Source: Meiothermus sp. Pnk-1
GTDB taxonomy: Bacteria > Deinococcota > Deinococci > Deinococcales > Thermaceae
Reading direction: 5' to 3'
DNA length: 64,000 bases
Assembly: GCF_003226535.1 (NCBI RefSeq)
Contig: NZ_QKOB01000001.1
Coordinates: 310,001-374,000 of the forward strand
Position 1 is the stretch's first letter, and each line of letters starts with the position of its first letter. A program made the translations under genes and the position numbers. Below, piece by piece: positions 1 through 11,154 of this stretch. The notes beneath the pieces were generated by a model, which saw nothing but the letters and a program-made list of their open reading frames with translations, was not told the origin of the DNA and did not search any database.

Positions 1-1326
1 GTCTACGTAGCGGATACTTCCCCCGCTGATGATCCCCACCCTAAACCACACCTGCTCAGGGGCGATGAGCGCCCCTCCGCCGGTATAGCCCAACAACTGC
101 CCGCGGCGCACCCGCTGGCCCTCCTCGACCTGGAGGCCTTGCAGGTTGGTATAGAGGGTGATCAGGTTTTGGCTGTGCTGGAGGGTGACGGTGTAGCCGA
201 TATTGGCCACGTAGAGGATGGGAGGGATCACCACCCCGTCGGCGGCGGCTTGCACCGGGCTGCCAGGGGAGGGGCCGGAGATCTCCTGGAAGTCGTTGCC
301 ATCTTGCCCATACGGGGCCGAGATCCGCCCGCTCGGCACGGGGAAGAGCAGGCTTCCTACCAGTTCGCGGGGGATGCTCGAGAGATCCACCACCGGCCCG
401 GTGTTGGTAGCGGGGGTCTGCTCAGCCCGTGGTTGGGATTGTTGGCGGCGGGCTTCTTCCTGGCGGCGGCGGGCCTCCTCTTGCTGGCGGCGGATCTCGG
501 CCTGGCGGCGCTCCTCGGCTAGGATGGCGGCACTGATGCGGTTCAATTCCTGCCGCAGCTGTTGTTGTGAGACCAGCGTTTCGCGCAGGAGAACCCGGCG
601 GCCTGTCTGCTGCTGCCGTAAATCCGCCAGCACCCCCTGGAGGGCCTGGCGGCGGGCCGAGAGCGCCTGGATGCGCTTTTCTCGCTCGGCTTGCTTCTCG
701 TTGAGGTCTTTGACCAACAGGGTGAGCCGGGTGCGCTCGTCTTGCAAAGAGGCCACGGTGGCTTGGATGCGGTCGATCAGGTCGGTCTGGCGGGTGCCTA
801 GGGCGTTGGTCCAGCGCACCCGCACGGCCAAATCGGTGAAGGACTCGGCCCGCAACAGGGGCAAGTAACGGCTGGCCTGTTCACGGTGCAGGCTGTTGAT
901 GAGGGCGGCCAGGCGCTCCTTGAGCCCGGCCAGCTCGGCCTCGAGGGCCTTGATCTTGGCTTCGGTTTGGCTCACCTGAGCTTGCAGGAGCTTGATCTGG
1001 CGGGAGAGCTCAGCCCGCTCCCGCTCGAGCCGGGTGATCTCCCCCTCGAGCGCGCGCAACTCGGCCGTGCGGGCCTGGGTGGCGGCGTCGAGCTGCGCTA
1101 GCTCGCGGTTGAGACTCTGGATGCGTTGCTGCTGCACATTCTGCAGCCGCTCGGCCTCGCGCAGCTGTTGCTGTAGCTGGGTGAGGTTTTGCGAGAAGGC
1201 GGGAAGCGCGCAAAGAAGCAATAAGCCCAGCGCCCAGCGCAGGGCGCCGAGCGCAGCGGCCTTGGGATGAGAGGTGAGGGCCTTCCGCGCTTGGCGGCGG
1301 TGGGGGGCTAGGGGGTTGCCTTTCAT
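1..1326 (-). CDS. EnvC-like murein hydrolase regulator (degenerate M23/LytM domain), 3' end cut by window
   Basis: The minus-strand frame opens at ATG 1326 and runs off the left edge after 442 codons. A basic N-terminus is followed by a hydrophobic segment ending near ALPAFSQ, about residues 27-43, which is a probable signal peptide. A long Gln/Glu/Arg-rich coiled coil fills roughly residues 44-315. A LytM/peptidase M23 fold follows (SAPYGQDG, PVQAAADG, TVTLQHSQN, YTNLQ). The zinc ligands of active M23 enzymes are not intact: no His is seen in the first motif, and the HxH pair reads YTNL instead of YxHL. Family knowledge: EnvC has the same layout, a coiled coil plus a dead LytM domain, and activates amidases under FtsEX control. 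The start codon overlaps the ftsX stop in ATGA, which supports the pairing. Confidence in the type is good; the target amidase is unknown. Confidence 0.82.
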   Translation of the reverse strand, partial: MKGNPLAPHRRQARKALTSHPKAAALGALRWALGLLLLCALPAFSQNLTQLQQQLREAERLQNVQQQRIQSLNRELAQLDAATQARTAELRALEGEITRLERERAELSRQIKLLQAQVSQTEAKIKALEAELAGLKERLAALINSLHREQASRYLPLLRAESFTDLAVRVRWTNALGTRQTDLIDRIQATVASLQDERTRLTLLVKDLNEKQAEREKRIQALSARRQALQGVLADLRQQQTGRRVLLRETLVSQQQLRQELNRISAAILAEERRQAEIRRQQEEARRRQEEARRQQSQPRAEQTPATNTGPVVDLSSIPRELVGSLLFPVPSGRISAPYGQDGNDFQEISGPSPGSPVQAAADGVVIPPILYVANIGYTVTLQHSQNLITLYTNLQGLQVEEGQRVRRGQLLGYTGGGALIAPEQVWFRVGIISGGSIRYVD

Positions 1327-2183
1327 AACGCCGTCTCTCGCAGATGGCTGCGGGTAGCTAAAAAGGCCCCGCCTGCGCCTAAAACCAGGGCCAACAGGGC
1401 CAGCGCCGCTCCCGCTTTGAGGAGGTCTTGTCCACCCAGCACCGGCACAAAGGGCAGGAGCTTTTGCAGGGCACCAGAGACGAAGCGGTAGGCCAACGTT
1501 CCCAATCCCAACGCGACCCCCGCCGCCAGCAAGGTCAGCAGCAGCCCTTCCCAGACGAAAGGAGCCCGGGCGAAGCGCCGGGTAGCCCCCACCAACAACA
1601 TCACCCGCAGCTCGTCGCGGCGGCTTTGGATCGAGAGGCGGATGGTGCCCATCACGCTGAAGAGGGTGTCGGCCATCAGCAGCGCGATCAGCACGTTGGC
1701 CGCGACGCGCAAGCCCCCCAGCACCCGCACCAGCTGTTCGGTGATGGTCCCGCCGTACTCCACCCAGGCGATCCCCTCGAGCTTTTCCAGCCGCTCTGCT
1801 ACCTGCTTTACCTTTTGGGGGGTTACGAGTTTGAGCCGCAGCGTGTCGGGCAGAGGATTTTGGATGAGCTCATTGGCCTGGGAAAGATAGGGGTAGGAAA
1901 GCTGAAGCGCGGCGAGGGCCTGCTCTTTGGTCTCCAGCCGGGCCTCGGCGACCTCATTCCAGGTCTGGATCTGGGTCAGGATGGCTTCGGCGTCGGCGGT
2001 GGGTTTGAGTGCTGCGGCGATCTCCACGTTGCGCTCGAGCGAACTTACTACCCGGTCCAAGTTCCATAGCACCAGGCCGAGCAGGAAAAGCAGGGTGAAC
2101 GAAACTAGGGAAGTGGTAAAGGTGGCGAGGCTGCTGGTGGTGTGCTGCCGCAGCGCCCGCAAAGCCTGGAGAAAAGCGTACAC
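1323..2183 (-). CDS. ftsX: Cell-division permease FtsX
   Basis: The 286-residue protein has one N-terminal membrane helix (about residues 21-42), an extracellular domain to about residue 160, and three C-terminal membrane helices (near 158-178, 205-232 and 255-275). This is the FtsX/MacB permease topology and a usual FtsX length. FtsX normally pairs with the ATPase FtsE and passes its signal to a periplasmic coiled-coil hydrolase regulator. That regulator is the next gene here, overlapping by 4 bp. No ftsE lies upstream; the preceding gene is a glycerate kinase. The start is GTG 2183. A TAGAAT hexamer (2191-2196, minus strand) lies 7 nt before it with no Shine-Dalgarno, so the transcript is probably leaderless and independent of the kinase gene. 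Confidence 0.88.
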   Translation of the reverse strand: MYAFLQALRALRQHTTSSLATFTTSLVSFTLLFLLGLVLWNLDRVVSSLERNVEIAAALKPTADAEAILTQIQTWNEVAEARLETKEQALAALQLSYPYLSQANELIQNPLPDTLRLKLVTPQKVKQVAERLEKLEGIAWVEYGGTITEQLVRVLGGLRVAANVLIALLMADTLFSVMGTIRLSIQSRRDELRVMLLVGATRRFARAPFVWEGLLLTLLAAGVALGLGTLAYRFVSGALQKLLPFVPVLGGQDLLKAGAALALLALVLGAGGAFLATRSHLRETAL

Positions 2184-2223
2184 GCCCTTGATTCTACGGG
2201 GTCTGGGGTCAGATGCGTGAGGG

Positions 2224-3510
2224 CTATTCGAGCACGATCACCCGGTAGTCGTTGAGGTTGTTCTGGGTGGGGCCGGTAACCAGCAGGTCGCCCAGGCGGG
2301 AGAAAAAGCCATAGGCGTCGTTGCGCTCGAGGTATGCCTTGAGGCTTAGCCCCTGCGCTTGGGCCCTGCTCCAGGAGTCGGGGGCGAGGAATGCCCCGGC
2401 GGCTTCGGTGTTGCCGTCCAGGCCGTCGGTATCGGCGGCCAAGGCCCAGACCCCTTCCGGCCCCAGCCGCTGGAGCAAGCCCAGCAAGAACTCCTGGTTG
2501 CGCCCGCCCCGGCCTCCTCCCCGCACCGTCACGGTGGCCTCGCCCCCCGAGAGGAGCACCACCGGGGGGCGCACCGGGGTCCCGTGCGTGCGGATGCTCT
2601 GCACCAGGGCAGCGTGAAACCCGGCCAGCTCCCGCGCCTCCCCGCCGAAGCGGTCGGAGAGGAGCAGGGTCCGGTAACCGCGGGCTTCCCAGTAGGCCCG
2701 GGCCGCCTCCAGGAAGGTCTGATTTCCCCCCACCAGGCGATTTTCTACCCGCGCGAAGGCCGGGTCGCCGGGTTTGAGGGTCTCGGGAATCTCCCCCCGC
2801 AGGCCGCGCTCGAGGTGAGCCCGGGCGGCGGGGGCTTCGATCCGATAGCGCTCGAGCACCTCCAGCGCTTCGGCGAAGGTGGTGGGGTCGGGCACCGTCG
2901 GCCCCGAGGCGATCACCGCGGGGTCGTCGCCCGGCACGTCGGAGAGGAGCAGGGCCAGAACCCTGGCCTGGGTGGCCCGTACCAGCCCCCCGCCCTTGAT
3001 GCGCGAGAGGTGCTTGCGCACCGCGTTGATCTCTTGGATGCTGGCCCCCGAGCGCAGCAGGGCCTGGTTCAGGGCTTGCTTTTCGGCCAGCGAGATGCCC
3101 TCCGGGAGGCACCACAAAGCGCTCCCGCCCCCCGAGACCAGGACCAGCAGGAGATCTTGGGGCCGCAGCCGGGAGGCCAGCTCGAGCGCCCTCTCGGCGG
3201 CCCGCACGCTCCGCTCGTCGGGGATGGGGTGGGCGGCAGGGAGGATGGCTCCGCTGTTCGAGGGTTTAAGGGCGGGGTCGGCTTTGGGGGTGGCCAGGTA
3301 AGGGACGCCGGGGTAGCGCTCGCTGCCCCCGCGGGGCGAAACACACGCCTCGAGCATGGTCAGGGCAGCCTTCCCCACCGCCAGGATGAGGGCGGGCCGC
3401 TCCTCGGGCAGGGCGGCTCGGGTGAGGTCGGTGGGGTGGGTGGCGGCCAGGGCGTGGCGGAAGCTGGCTTCCAGAAGCGCGCGCATGTCCATAAGTTGAT
3501 TTTGGGGCAT
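2224..3510 (-). CDS. Glycerate 2-kinase, MOFRL/GckA family
   Basis: The 428-residue protein matches the glycerate kinase family with an N-terminal DUF4147-type domain and a C-terminal MOFRL domain. Visible marks are AVGKAALTM near residue 46, LVSGGGSALWCLPEG near 126, NAVRKHLSRIKGGGL near 160, LLSDVPGDDPAVIASGPT near 188, and LLSGGEATVTVRGGGRGGRNQEF near 318. Enzymes of this family phosphorylate D-glycerate to 2-phosphoglycerate in the cytoplasm, feeding C2/C3 acids into glycolysis. That fits the glycolate operon about 2 kb away, though the two are not contiguous. The chosen start is ATG 3510; ATG 3492 is an alternative, and neither has a clear ribosome site. The symbol is left blank because several names are used for this family. 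Confidence 0.88.
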   Translation of the reverse strand: MPQNQLMDMRALLEASFRHALAATHPTDLTRAALPEERPALILAVGKAALTMLEACVSPRGGSERYPGVPYLATPKADPALKPSNSGAILPAAHPIPDERSVRAAERALELASRLRPQDLLLVLVSGGGSALWCLPEGISLAEKQALNQALLRSGASIQEINAVRKHLSRIKGGGLVRATQARVLALLLSDVPGDDPAVIASGPTVPDPTTFAEALEVLERYRIEAPAARAHLERGLRGEIPETLKPGDPAFARVENRLVGGNQTFLEAARAYWEARGYRTLLLSDRFGGEARELAGFHAALVQSIRTHGTPVRPPVVLLSGGEATVTVRGGGRGGRNQEFLLGLLQRLGPEGVWALAADTDGLDGNTEAAGAFLAPDSWSRAQAQGLSLKAYLERNDAYGFFSRLGDLLVTGPTQNNLNDYRVIVLE

Positions 3511-3642
3511 CGGGCTTTACTCGCACCGTACGCAGAGCGTTAAACGCGGTGGATTATCGGGGTCGCTCCGAAGAGTACACCAGTCTTGTCATCCCCCTTT
3601 ATGCTGTACCCTCCAGGCTGAGGGCCAGGAAAGCTAAATACC

Positions 3643-3663
3643 CCCTCCCCTAGCAGGGGAGGG
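3643..3663 (-). terminator. Stem-loop downstream of the copper-oxidase-like gene
   Basis: A perfect 9-bp inverted repeat, CCCTCCCCT / AGGGGAGGG with a 3-nt loop, lies 42-63 bp past the stop of the lipoprotein gene. On the minus strand it is followed by GGTATTTA, so the T-tract is weak. The 195-bp gap (3511-3705) holds this element and the glycerate kinase leader; no gene is seen in it. Confidence 0.55.
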
Positions 3664-3705
3664 TTGTGGTGGGGTCTACGCCGTCCCAAGGGTATCGCCG
3701 GACCA

Positions 3706-5490
3706 CTAGGGAGCGATCTGGATGATCCTGCCGGTGGAGGGGACCCCGCTTTGGTCCACCGCAAACAGCAGGTAAAAGCCGGGAGGGGCCAGGTTGGGGC
3801 TGGCTGGGGTCCTGACGTAAAGGGAGTTTCCCCCGGCGCCGGTGAATTCCAGGTAGTTGATGCGCTGGTCGAAGTTCACCGAGTGGGTCACCGAGCCCAG
3901 GCGCAGCCAGGTCATCTTGACGATGGGTTGGTCGCCATTCACCTGCACCGAGAAGCGCTGGTTGTAGCGCACCCGGGTGGGGTAGCGGGTGATATCCGGG
4001 CGCCGGGCGAGGCTGCCGTCGGGGTTGAAGAGGTAGGGTGGCCAGTAGATCTCCACGTCGGCGTTGTCGTCCTCCGGGGCGCAGCCGTCGCAGCGGCCTC
4101 CCCCTCCGGTCATCACCCGGCCATCGGGCAGCAGCAGCGAGGTGGAGTGGTAGCTGCGGAACTTCTGGGCCTTGGCCGTAAGCTTCCACCCCTGGGTGTC
4201 GGGGTTCCACAGCTCGGAGTCGTAGACGCGGTTCGCGAGTTCCTGGTTATTTACCCCGGGGCCCTTGGTGCCGCCGTTGATCCAGACCGTGCCGTCCGGC
4301 AGGATGGTGGCGTTGTGGTGGCGGCGGGGAAAATGCATGGGGGAGATACTTTTTACGATGGGCTTGCCAGGCAGGTTGAGGTCTATGGTGAGGGCGGAGG
4401 CCACCGGGTAATCCTCCGCCCCGTCCCCGGGGCTACCCCCGGCCACCAGGATCTTGTCCGGGGCGTAGAGGGTGGCGGTGCCGCTGTTGCGGGTGAAGGT
4501 GTCGTAACCAGGAGGAGGGCTTTCGCGGGGCATCCCCCCGTCTGCGAGATCCTCCCACGCGCCGCGGCCGTCGGTGTTCAGGTAGACCAGGCGGTTATCC
4601 TGCCCGGCCACGAAGACCTTGCCGTTGGAGGCCACGAATAGCCAGGGGTACTGGTCGTGGGCGTAGGCCCGCTTGGGGGCGTTGAGGAGGAGGCGCTGGC
4701 TGGGGGTGTCGCCCTCAACCTTCCAGATCTCGATGACGTCCAGCGGTTCGTTGTTCCCCAGGCTGGGGTCGGGGAGGTGGGAGCTAGTCCGCGCGTCGAT
4801 GCCCCCGATGATGAGCACCTCCCCGCTGGGCAGGGCCAGGGAAGAGGGGTACCAGCGAAAGGCGGCCATCCGCCCCGAAAGCGTAAGCCAGCCGTTGCTC
4901 TGGTGATCGAAGAGGTTGATGTCCTTGGAGCCTAGGTAGGGGCCAGTGAGCGTATATAGCCGCCCCTCGTGTCCCCCGGCGATCAGGATGCGCCCGTCGG
5001 GCAAAGCCGATTGCCCCGAGCAGAAGAGCTCGGTGGAGGTATTGTCTATGACCTCGTGTTCCCCTGTTATGGGATCCCAGACGTCGGCGGAGATCTTCCC
5101 GCTGTTTACGATATCCGCCTCATCAGGGTAATAGCGGAAGGTATCGTCCCCGGCCCCGAAGGTGAACACCTTGCCGTTGGGCAGCAAGACGTTGTTGATG
5201 GGAATGATCCGCTTATTGCCGGTGAAACGATTCCACGCGTAGTGCCCCTCTGGCCACGCTAGGACTTTCCCGAAGCAGCCCTTCTCGTGCCGCTCGCTTG
5301 GGGTGTCGTTGGGGGTGCCGTCACAACCCTGCGCCCCCCAGACCGTACTCAGGTCCGGTCCCTGGGCGGTGGTGTACACCGACTCGTCGGGAGGGGGCGT
5401 GCCCCCTGACTTGGGAGAGCTACAAGCGGCCAAAAGGCTCATCACCACCAGCGCGCCGATCAGCCTGGGCGGGAGGAGGGTTGTGCGCAT
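3706..5490 (-). CDS. Lipoprotein of the galactose oxidase / glyoxal oxidase-like radical copper oxidase family
   Basis: The 594-residue protein starts with a lipoprotein signal peptide (lipobox SLLAAC, lipidated Cys23). Kelch-like blades (LPDGRILIAGG, LPSGEVLIIGG, LPDGTVWINGG) fill the middle, and a galactose-oxidase-type E-set domain ends it. All copper and radical positions of galactose oxidase can be matched by motif: Cys157 (ELFCSGQS) and Tyr214 (RWYPSS) as the thioether-linked pair, axial Tyr447 and His448 (RSYHST), and His536 (SVTHSV). The GGGGRC..C stretch after Tyr447 also matches. Family knowledge: these enzymes oxidise alcohols or aldehydes and release H2O2. Substrate and activity here are unknown. 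It would be anchored at the outer face of a membrane. ATG 5490 gives a proper signal peptide. The gene stands alone with a stem-loop downstream. Confidence 0.85.
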   Translation of the reverse strand: MRTTLLPPRLIGALVVMSLLAACSSPKSGGTPPPDESVYTTAQGPDLSTVWGAQGCDGTPNDTPSERHEKGCFGKVLAWPEGHYAWNRFTGNKRIIPINNVLLPNGKVFTFGAGDDTFRYYPDEADIVNSGKISADVWDPITGEHEVIDNTSTELFCSGQSALPDGRILIAGGHEGRLYTLTGPYLGSKDINLFDHQSNGWLTLSGRMAAFRWYPSSLALPSGEVLIIGGIDARTSSHLPDPSLGNNEPLDVIEIWKVEGDTPSQRLLLNAPKRAYAHDQYPWLFVASNGKVFVAGQDNRLVYLNTDGRGAWEDLADGGMPRESPPPGYDTFTRNSGTATLYAPDKILVAGGSPGDGAEDYPVASALTIDLNLPGKPIVKSISPMHFPRRHHNATILPDGTVWINGGTKGPGVNNQELANRVYDSELWNPDTQGWKLTAKAQKFRSYHSTSLLLPDGRVMTGGGGRCDGCAPEDDNADVEIYWPPYLFNPDGSLARRPDITRYPTRVRYNQRFSVQVNGDQPIVKMTWLRLGSVTHSVNFDQRINYLEFTGAGGNSLYVRTPASPNLAPPGFYLLFAVDQSGVPSTGRIIQIAP

Positions 5491-5625
5491 ACCCTAACAA
5501 GCCTAAAAACCCCCGCGTTACTTCGCAGTAAAGCCCTGAGGGTGGGCGGAGATGCGGCATTTCCTCGCTGCGTTATGGTTCGCCGGCCCTACTTTGGAGG
5601 CGAAACGCCGAGGTCACACCTGGGT

Positions 5626-6888
5626 TCACAGCTCGCCCCGGTACGCCCGGTCCAGCACCTCCAGCGTGTGCAGCACGGGCAGCTCCCGGCCCAGCCGCTT
5701 GAGGTGGGTCTGGATCTGGGTGAAGCAGCCGATGTTGCCGGTGGCCACCATTTGGGCCCCGGTAGCGAGGATGTTTTTGGCCTTGCGTTCGCCCAAAGCG
5801 GCGGCGATGGCGGGCTGCTCGAGGTTGTAGGTTCCGGCGCTGCCGCAGCACAGCTCGCCCTCGGGGATCTCGACCAGCTCGAGGCCCGGCACCGAGCGCA
5901 GCAGCTTGCGCGGTTCGGCGCGCACCCCCTGGGCGTGGGCCAGGTGGCAGGCGTCGTGGTAAGCCACCCGGAGAGGGTTTTTGAGGGGAGGCGGGGGGGT
6001 GATCCCCAGTTCGGCCAGGAAGACCGAGACGTCCCGGACCCGCCCGGCGAAGGCCTGGGCCTCGGCTTCCTCGGGCTCGCCGTGAAAGAGGAGGGGGTAT
6101 TCTTTCAATCCCGAACCGCAGCCCGCGGCGTTGGAGACGATCGCGTCCACGTCTTTAGGAAATGCCCGCAGGTTGTTCCGTGCGAAGCCCAAAGCCCGCT
6201 CCCGCTCTCCGGTATGCATAGCCAGCGCCCCGCAACAGCCCTGGCCCTTGGGGATGACCACCTCCACCCCGTTTTGGGCCAGCACCCGCAGGGTGGCGGC
6301 GTTGAAGCCGGGCTCGAGCACCTGCTGCACGCACCCCGCCAAAAAGGCGACCCGTGCCCGGCGGGTTCCCACCGCCGGGACGACCTCGGGCAGCGGCTCG
6401 GCCATGGGAAGCTGGTCCGGCAGGAGGTCGAGCGGGGCTTGCAGTACCCGGGGCAACAGCGGCCTGAGCAGCTTACCCAGCCTGCCCAGCGCCGCGGCCA
6501 TGCGGAAGCGGGGGGGGTAGGGTAGGGTTTCTTGGATAGCCAACCGGAAGACCCGCCGAAAGGGCGAGCGGTGGCGCTTGGGCTCGCTCCAGCCGCGGAA
6601 GGTGGTGATGAGCTCGCCGTAAGGCACTCCAGAGGGGCAGGCCGTGACGCAGCCCAGGCAACCCAGGCACCTGTCGAGGTAGGGGGCGGCTTCCTCGAGC
6701 TGCAGGTGGCCCTCGAGCACCTCCTTCATCAGAAAGATGCGCCCGCGGGGAGAGTCCATTTCCTCGCCCAGCACCTGATAGGTGGGGCAGGCCGGCAGGC
6801 AGAATCCGCAGTGGACGCAGGCCTCGACGGCGTGGGCCATCACCTCGCCCTGCGGGCCGATGGATTGGGTGTCGATCTTGTGCTGCAT
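5626..6888 (-). CDS. glcF: Glycolate oxidase iron-sulfur subunit GlcF
   Basis: The 420-residue protein begins at ATG 6888 (MQHKIDTQ). The reading frame stays open further upstream, but that part overlaps glcE and looks unrelated. Two 4Fe-4S ferredoxin motifs are visible, [12 protein letters not shown] near residue 22 and [12 protein letters not shown] near 72. They are followed by two CCG-type domains, [11 protein letters not shown] and [10 protein letters not shown]. This is the standard GlcF/LutA-like layout. The subunit passes electrons from the flavin subunits GlcD/GlcE to the quinone pool during oxidation of glycolate to glyoxylate. It is the last gene of the aceB-glcD-glcE-glcF operon, 5 bp after glcE. 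No convincing terminator was seen after its stop. Confidence 0.93.
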   Translation of the reverse strand: MQHKIDTQSIGPQGEVMAHAVEACVHCGFCLPACPTYQVLGEEMDSPRGRIFLMKEVLEGHLQLEEAAPYLDRCLGCLGCVTACPSGVPYGELITTFRGWSEPKRHRSPFRRVFRLAIQETLPYPPRFRMAAALGRLGKLLRPLLPRVLQAPLDLLPDQLPMAEPLPEVVPAVGTRRARVAFLAGCVQQVLEPGFNAATLRVLAQNGVEVVIPKGQGCCGALAMHTGERERALGFARNNLRAFPKDVDAIVSNAAGCGSGLKEYPLLFHGEPEEAEAQAFAGRVRDVSVFLAELGITPPPPLKNPLRVAYHDACHLAHAQGVRAEPRKLLRSVPGLELVEIPEGELCCGSAGTYNLEQPAIAAALGERKAKNILATGAQMVATGNIGCFTQIQTHLKRLGRELPVLHTLEVLDRAYRGEL

Positions 6889-6893
6889 AGTTT

Positions 6894-7976
6894 TCAGGAG
6901 AAGCGGTGGTGGGGGTCGAGGGCCGCGGTGACTCGGCGCGCGAAGGCCTGCTCCCAGTCTACCCCGATCAGAGGAGACTTCAGCGTGGGTTTGGCCTCGC
7001 CCCGCAGCACCAGGCCGCGGAGCCCCTGGCGCTTGAGCAGGCCGTCCAGGTCTTCGATGGGGTCGGGCCAGTGGAGGTACAGCAGGTTTCCCGTGCCAAT
7101 ATAGCGGCGCATTCCCGCAGGGAGTTCGCGCTCGAGCCCGGCGATCTTGCCCGGCTGGATGGGCACCTTGACCAAGTAGCCGTGCCCCCACTCGAGCCGG
7201 CCTACCGAGCGCCAGTAGCCCCGTTCCTCTTCGCCTTCCAGCAAGTGGGTGCCGGGGGGGTGGCCCAGGAAGGCCCGCAGGCGCTCGAGACGAGCCGGCA
7301 GCGCTTCCGGCAGGCCGCCGATGCGCAGGGTGAGGGTGGCTGGAGGCTCGAGGTCCAGGGCGTAGAACTCGAGGGGGGAGGCGGCCAGCTTGTACATAGC
7401 TTCCAGGGCCTCCTCGAGGCGGCCCAAGCTCACCTTGAGCGTGGCGGTAGCCCTGGGGAAGGGGAAGACCTTGAAGGCCAGCTCCACCAGCACCCCCAGC
7501 CGCCCCAGGCTGCCCACCATCAGCTTGGGCAGGTCGAAGCCCGCCGCGTTCTTGACCACCTTGCCGCCCCCGCGCACCAGGTTGCCCTCCCCGTCCACGA
7601 ACTGCACACCCAGGATGAAGTCGCGCACCCCGCCGTAGCGCTGGCGCATGGGCCCGGAGAGCCCGGCGGCCACCGTCCCGCCCAGGGTGGCCCCCTGCGG
7701 GGCGAAGGGCGGGTCGAAGGGCAGGTACTGGCCGTGCCGGGCCAGCAGGGCCTCGACCTCGGCCAGAGGGGTCCCGGCCAGGGCCACCAGCACGTACTCG
7801 GCGGGGTCGTACTCCTTCACCCCGCGCAAGCCGGTCATGTCAAGTACGGTCCGGCCCTCCCGGGGGCTCGAGAGCGCGGTCTTGGTTCCGCCGCCCCTTG
7901 GCAGCAGCTTGGGAGTGGTTCGCACCGCCTCCTGCAGCTCGGCCGGGTTGGTCGGGCACAGGGCAGGTTCACTCAC
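6894..7976 (-). CDS. glcE: Glycolate oxidase FAD-binding subunit GlcE
   Basis: The 360-residue protein is a short FAD_binding_4 (VAO-type) flavoprotein. Marks are [13 protein letters not shown] near residue 23, the substrate-cover core [17 protein letters not shown], and [22 protein letters not shown], a hallmark of GlcE. GlcE forms a complex with GlcD and GlcF that oxidises glycolate to glyoxylate. The start is GTG 7976, inside an 8-bp overlap with the glcD stop (GTGAGTGA), so translation is probably coupled. The length matches usual GlcE (about 350 residues). Position between glcD and glcF confirms the assignment. Confidence 0.92.
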   Translation of the reverse strand: MSEPALCPTNPAELQEAVRTTPKLLPRGGGTKTALSSPREGRTVLDMTGLRGVKEYDPAEYVLVALAGTPLAEVEALLARHGQYLPFDPPFAPQGATLGGTVAAGLSGPMRQRYGGVRDFILGVQFVDGEGNLVRGGGKVVKNAAGFDLPKLMVGSLGRLGVLVELAFKVFPFPRATATLKVSLGRLEEALEAMYKLAASPLEFYALDLEPPATLTLRIGGLPEALPARLERLRAFLGHPPGTHLLEGEEERGYWRSVGRLEWGHGYLVKVPIQPGKIAGLERELPAGMRRYIGTGNLLYLHWPDPIEDLDGLLKRQGLRGLVLRGEAKPTLKSPLIGVDWEQAFARRVTAALDPHHRFS

Positions 7977-9411
7977 GTGAGATCACCCCCGCTCGCTCGA
8001 GCGGGTGGGGTCCGGAATGCCTGGGGGCCGGGGCCTCGTCGCCGGGGAACATCTTGCCCCGGTTGGCGAGCTCGTGGGGGTCTACGGAGAGGCGGATGCG
8101 CCGCATGCACTCGAGGTCGTCCTGGCTGAACATGGTGGGCATGTAGGCCCTTTTCTCCATGCCCACCCCGTGCTCGCCGGTGATGGAGCCGCCCAGCCCC
8201 ACGCACAGCCTGAGGATCTCCCCGGCCAGCGCCTCGGCCCGCTCGAGCTGCCCCTCCACCTTGCCGTCGTAGAGGATGAGGGGGTGGAGGTTGCCGTCGC
8301 CGGCGTGGAAGACGTTGGCTACCCGCAGCCCGTACCTCTCCGAAAGCCCTTCGATCGCCCCCAGGGCCTCCCCCAGCTTGCTGCGGGGCACCACCCCGTC
8401 TTGCACCAGGTAGTCCGGGGAGAGGCGGCCCACCGCCGAGAAGGCGGCCTTGCGGCCCTTCCAGATCTTCGCCCGCTCGTCGGCGTCCCGCGCCACCCGC
8501 ACCTCGTAGGCCCCGGAGGCGGCGATGACGGCCTCCAGGTGCTTTGCTTCGGCCTCGACCTGGGGGGCCTCGCCCTCGAGCTCCACGATCAAGAGGGCCC
8601 GCGCGTCCATGGGGTAACCCGCCCGCACCGCGGCCTCAGCAGCCTCGATGGCCAGGTGGTCCATGATCTCCATCGCCCCCGGCAAGAGGCCGCTGGCCAC
8701 CACCGCGGCCACCGCGTTTCCGGCCCGCTCGAGGCTGTCGTAGGCCGCCAGGACGGTGTGGTACTTCTCCGGCTTGGGCAGCAGGCGCAGGGTAATCTCC
8801 ACCGCGATACCCAACAGTCCCTCCGAGCCCACGAAGAGCCCCAGCCAGTCGGGGCCGACCGATTCCAAGCTCTCCCCGCCCAGCTCCACCACCTCGGCAT
8901 CGGGCAGCACCACCTTGGCCGCGAGCACGTGGTTGGAGGTCATGCCGTACTTCAAGCAGTGCGCCCCGCCGGAGTTGAAGGCCAGGTTGCCGCCGATGGT
9001 GCTCACGGGCTGGCTGGAGGGGTCGGGGGCGTAGTAGAGCCCGTAGGGTTCGGCGGCTCGGCTCACGTCCAGGTTGATGAAGCCGGGCTGCACCACCGCG
9101 AGGCGCTCTTTGGGCTCGAGCCTGAGCAGCCGGTTCATGCGGTTGAGCCCGATCACCAGACCGCCCTCGATGGGCAGCGATCCACCCGAGAGGCTGGTGC
9201 CCGAACCCCGGGCCACGAAGGGGACCTGGTGTCGGGCGCACCAGGCCACCGTCTGTACCACCTCGTCGGTGGTCTCGGGCAGCACCACCGCCAGGGGGCG
9301 GGCCCGGAAGGCGGTAAGGGCGTCCGACTCGTAGGGCACGAGCTGACCGGGCTGCACCAGCAGCCGTTCGGGCGGGTAGATGCGCCCCAACTCGCTCAAA
9401 GCGGGATTCAT
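7969..9411 (-). CDS. glcD: Glycolate oxidase catalytic subunit GlcD
   Basis: The 480-residue protein starts at ATG 9411 (MNPALSEL), chosen because AGGAG lies 7 nt upstream. An in-frame upstream start at 9435 lacks this support. It carries an FAD-binding PCMH domain ([16 protein letters not shown] near residue 70, [19 protein letters not shown] near 127) and a C-terminal FAD-oxidase domain with the conserved [10 protein letters not shown] and [12 protein letters not shown] motifs. This is the D-2-hydroxyacid dehydrogenase type that oxidises glycolate. A D-lactate dehydrogenase role would be possible from the sequence alone, but glcE, glcF and malate synthase beside it favour glycolate. It lies 78 bp after the malate synthase gene. 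Confidence 0.93.
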   Translation of the reverse strand: MNPALSELGRIYPPERLLVQPGQLVPYESDALTAFRARPLAVVLPETTDEVVQTVAWCARHQVPFVARGSGTSLSGGSLPIEGGLVIGLNRMNRLLRLEPKERLAVVQPGFINLDVSRAAEPYGLYYAPDPSSQPVSTIGGNLAFNSGGAHCLKYGMTSNHVLAAKVVLPDAEVVELGGESLESVGPDWLGLFVGSEGLLGIAVEITLRLLPKPEKYHTVLAAYDSLERAGNAVAAVVASGLLPGAMEIMDHLAIEAAEAAVRAGYPMDARALLIVELEGEAPQVEAEAKHLEAVIAASGAYEVRVARDADERAKIWKGRKAAFSAVGRLSPDYLVQDGVVPRSKLGEALGAIEGLSERYGLRVANVFHAGDGNLHPLILYDGKVEGQLERAEALAGEILRLCVGLGGSITGEHGVGMEKRAYMPTMFSQDDLECMRRIRLSVDPHELANRGKMFPGDEAPAPRHSGPHPLERAGVISRE

Positions 9412-9489
9412 AGGGTTCTCCTGCGCAAGACCCACGCGGTCTTGTGTTCTAAGCTTAGCGCAAGACGCGGGGCGCTCCTGCGGGGGCCT

Positions 9490-11061
<1,572 letters not shown>

Positions 11062-11080
11062 GCTCACCTCTCTGTCGTAA

Positions 11081-11120
11081 GGGTATGGAAGGTGGTGTAG
11101 CCTTGTCAATGTGGTGTAGC
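11081..11120 (-). promoter_or_regulatory. Promoter of the aceB-glcDEF operon with tandem repeat operator
   Basis: On the minus strand a perfect TTGACA (11104-11109) is followed after 18 nt by TACCCT (11081-11086). Two identical 10-mers, GCTACACCAC on the minus strand (11111-11120 and 11092-11101), flank the -35 box with starts 19 bp apart. The identity extends slightly (TT one base further on). This looks like a binding site for a dimeric or tandem-binding regulator at the -35 box. The regulator is not known. Confidence 0.6.
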
Positions 11121-11154
11121 AAAGGGCTCGTACACCGCGCCCGCCTTTGCGCAA

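Noticed and set aside
2105-3115. A minus-strand frame overlapping ftsX and the glycerate kinase.
   Set aside because: Arg/Gly/Pro-rich shadow of the kinase frame with no recognisable motif.
5626-7191. A longer glcF reading frame with about 100 extra N-terminal residues.
   Set aside because: The extra part lies inside glcE in another frame and has no domain-like sequence; ATG 6888 gives a normal GlcF.
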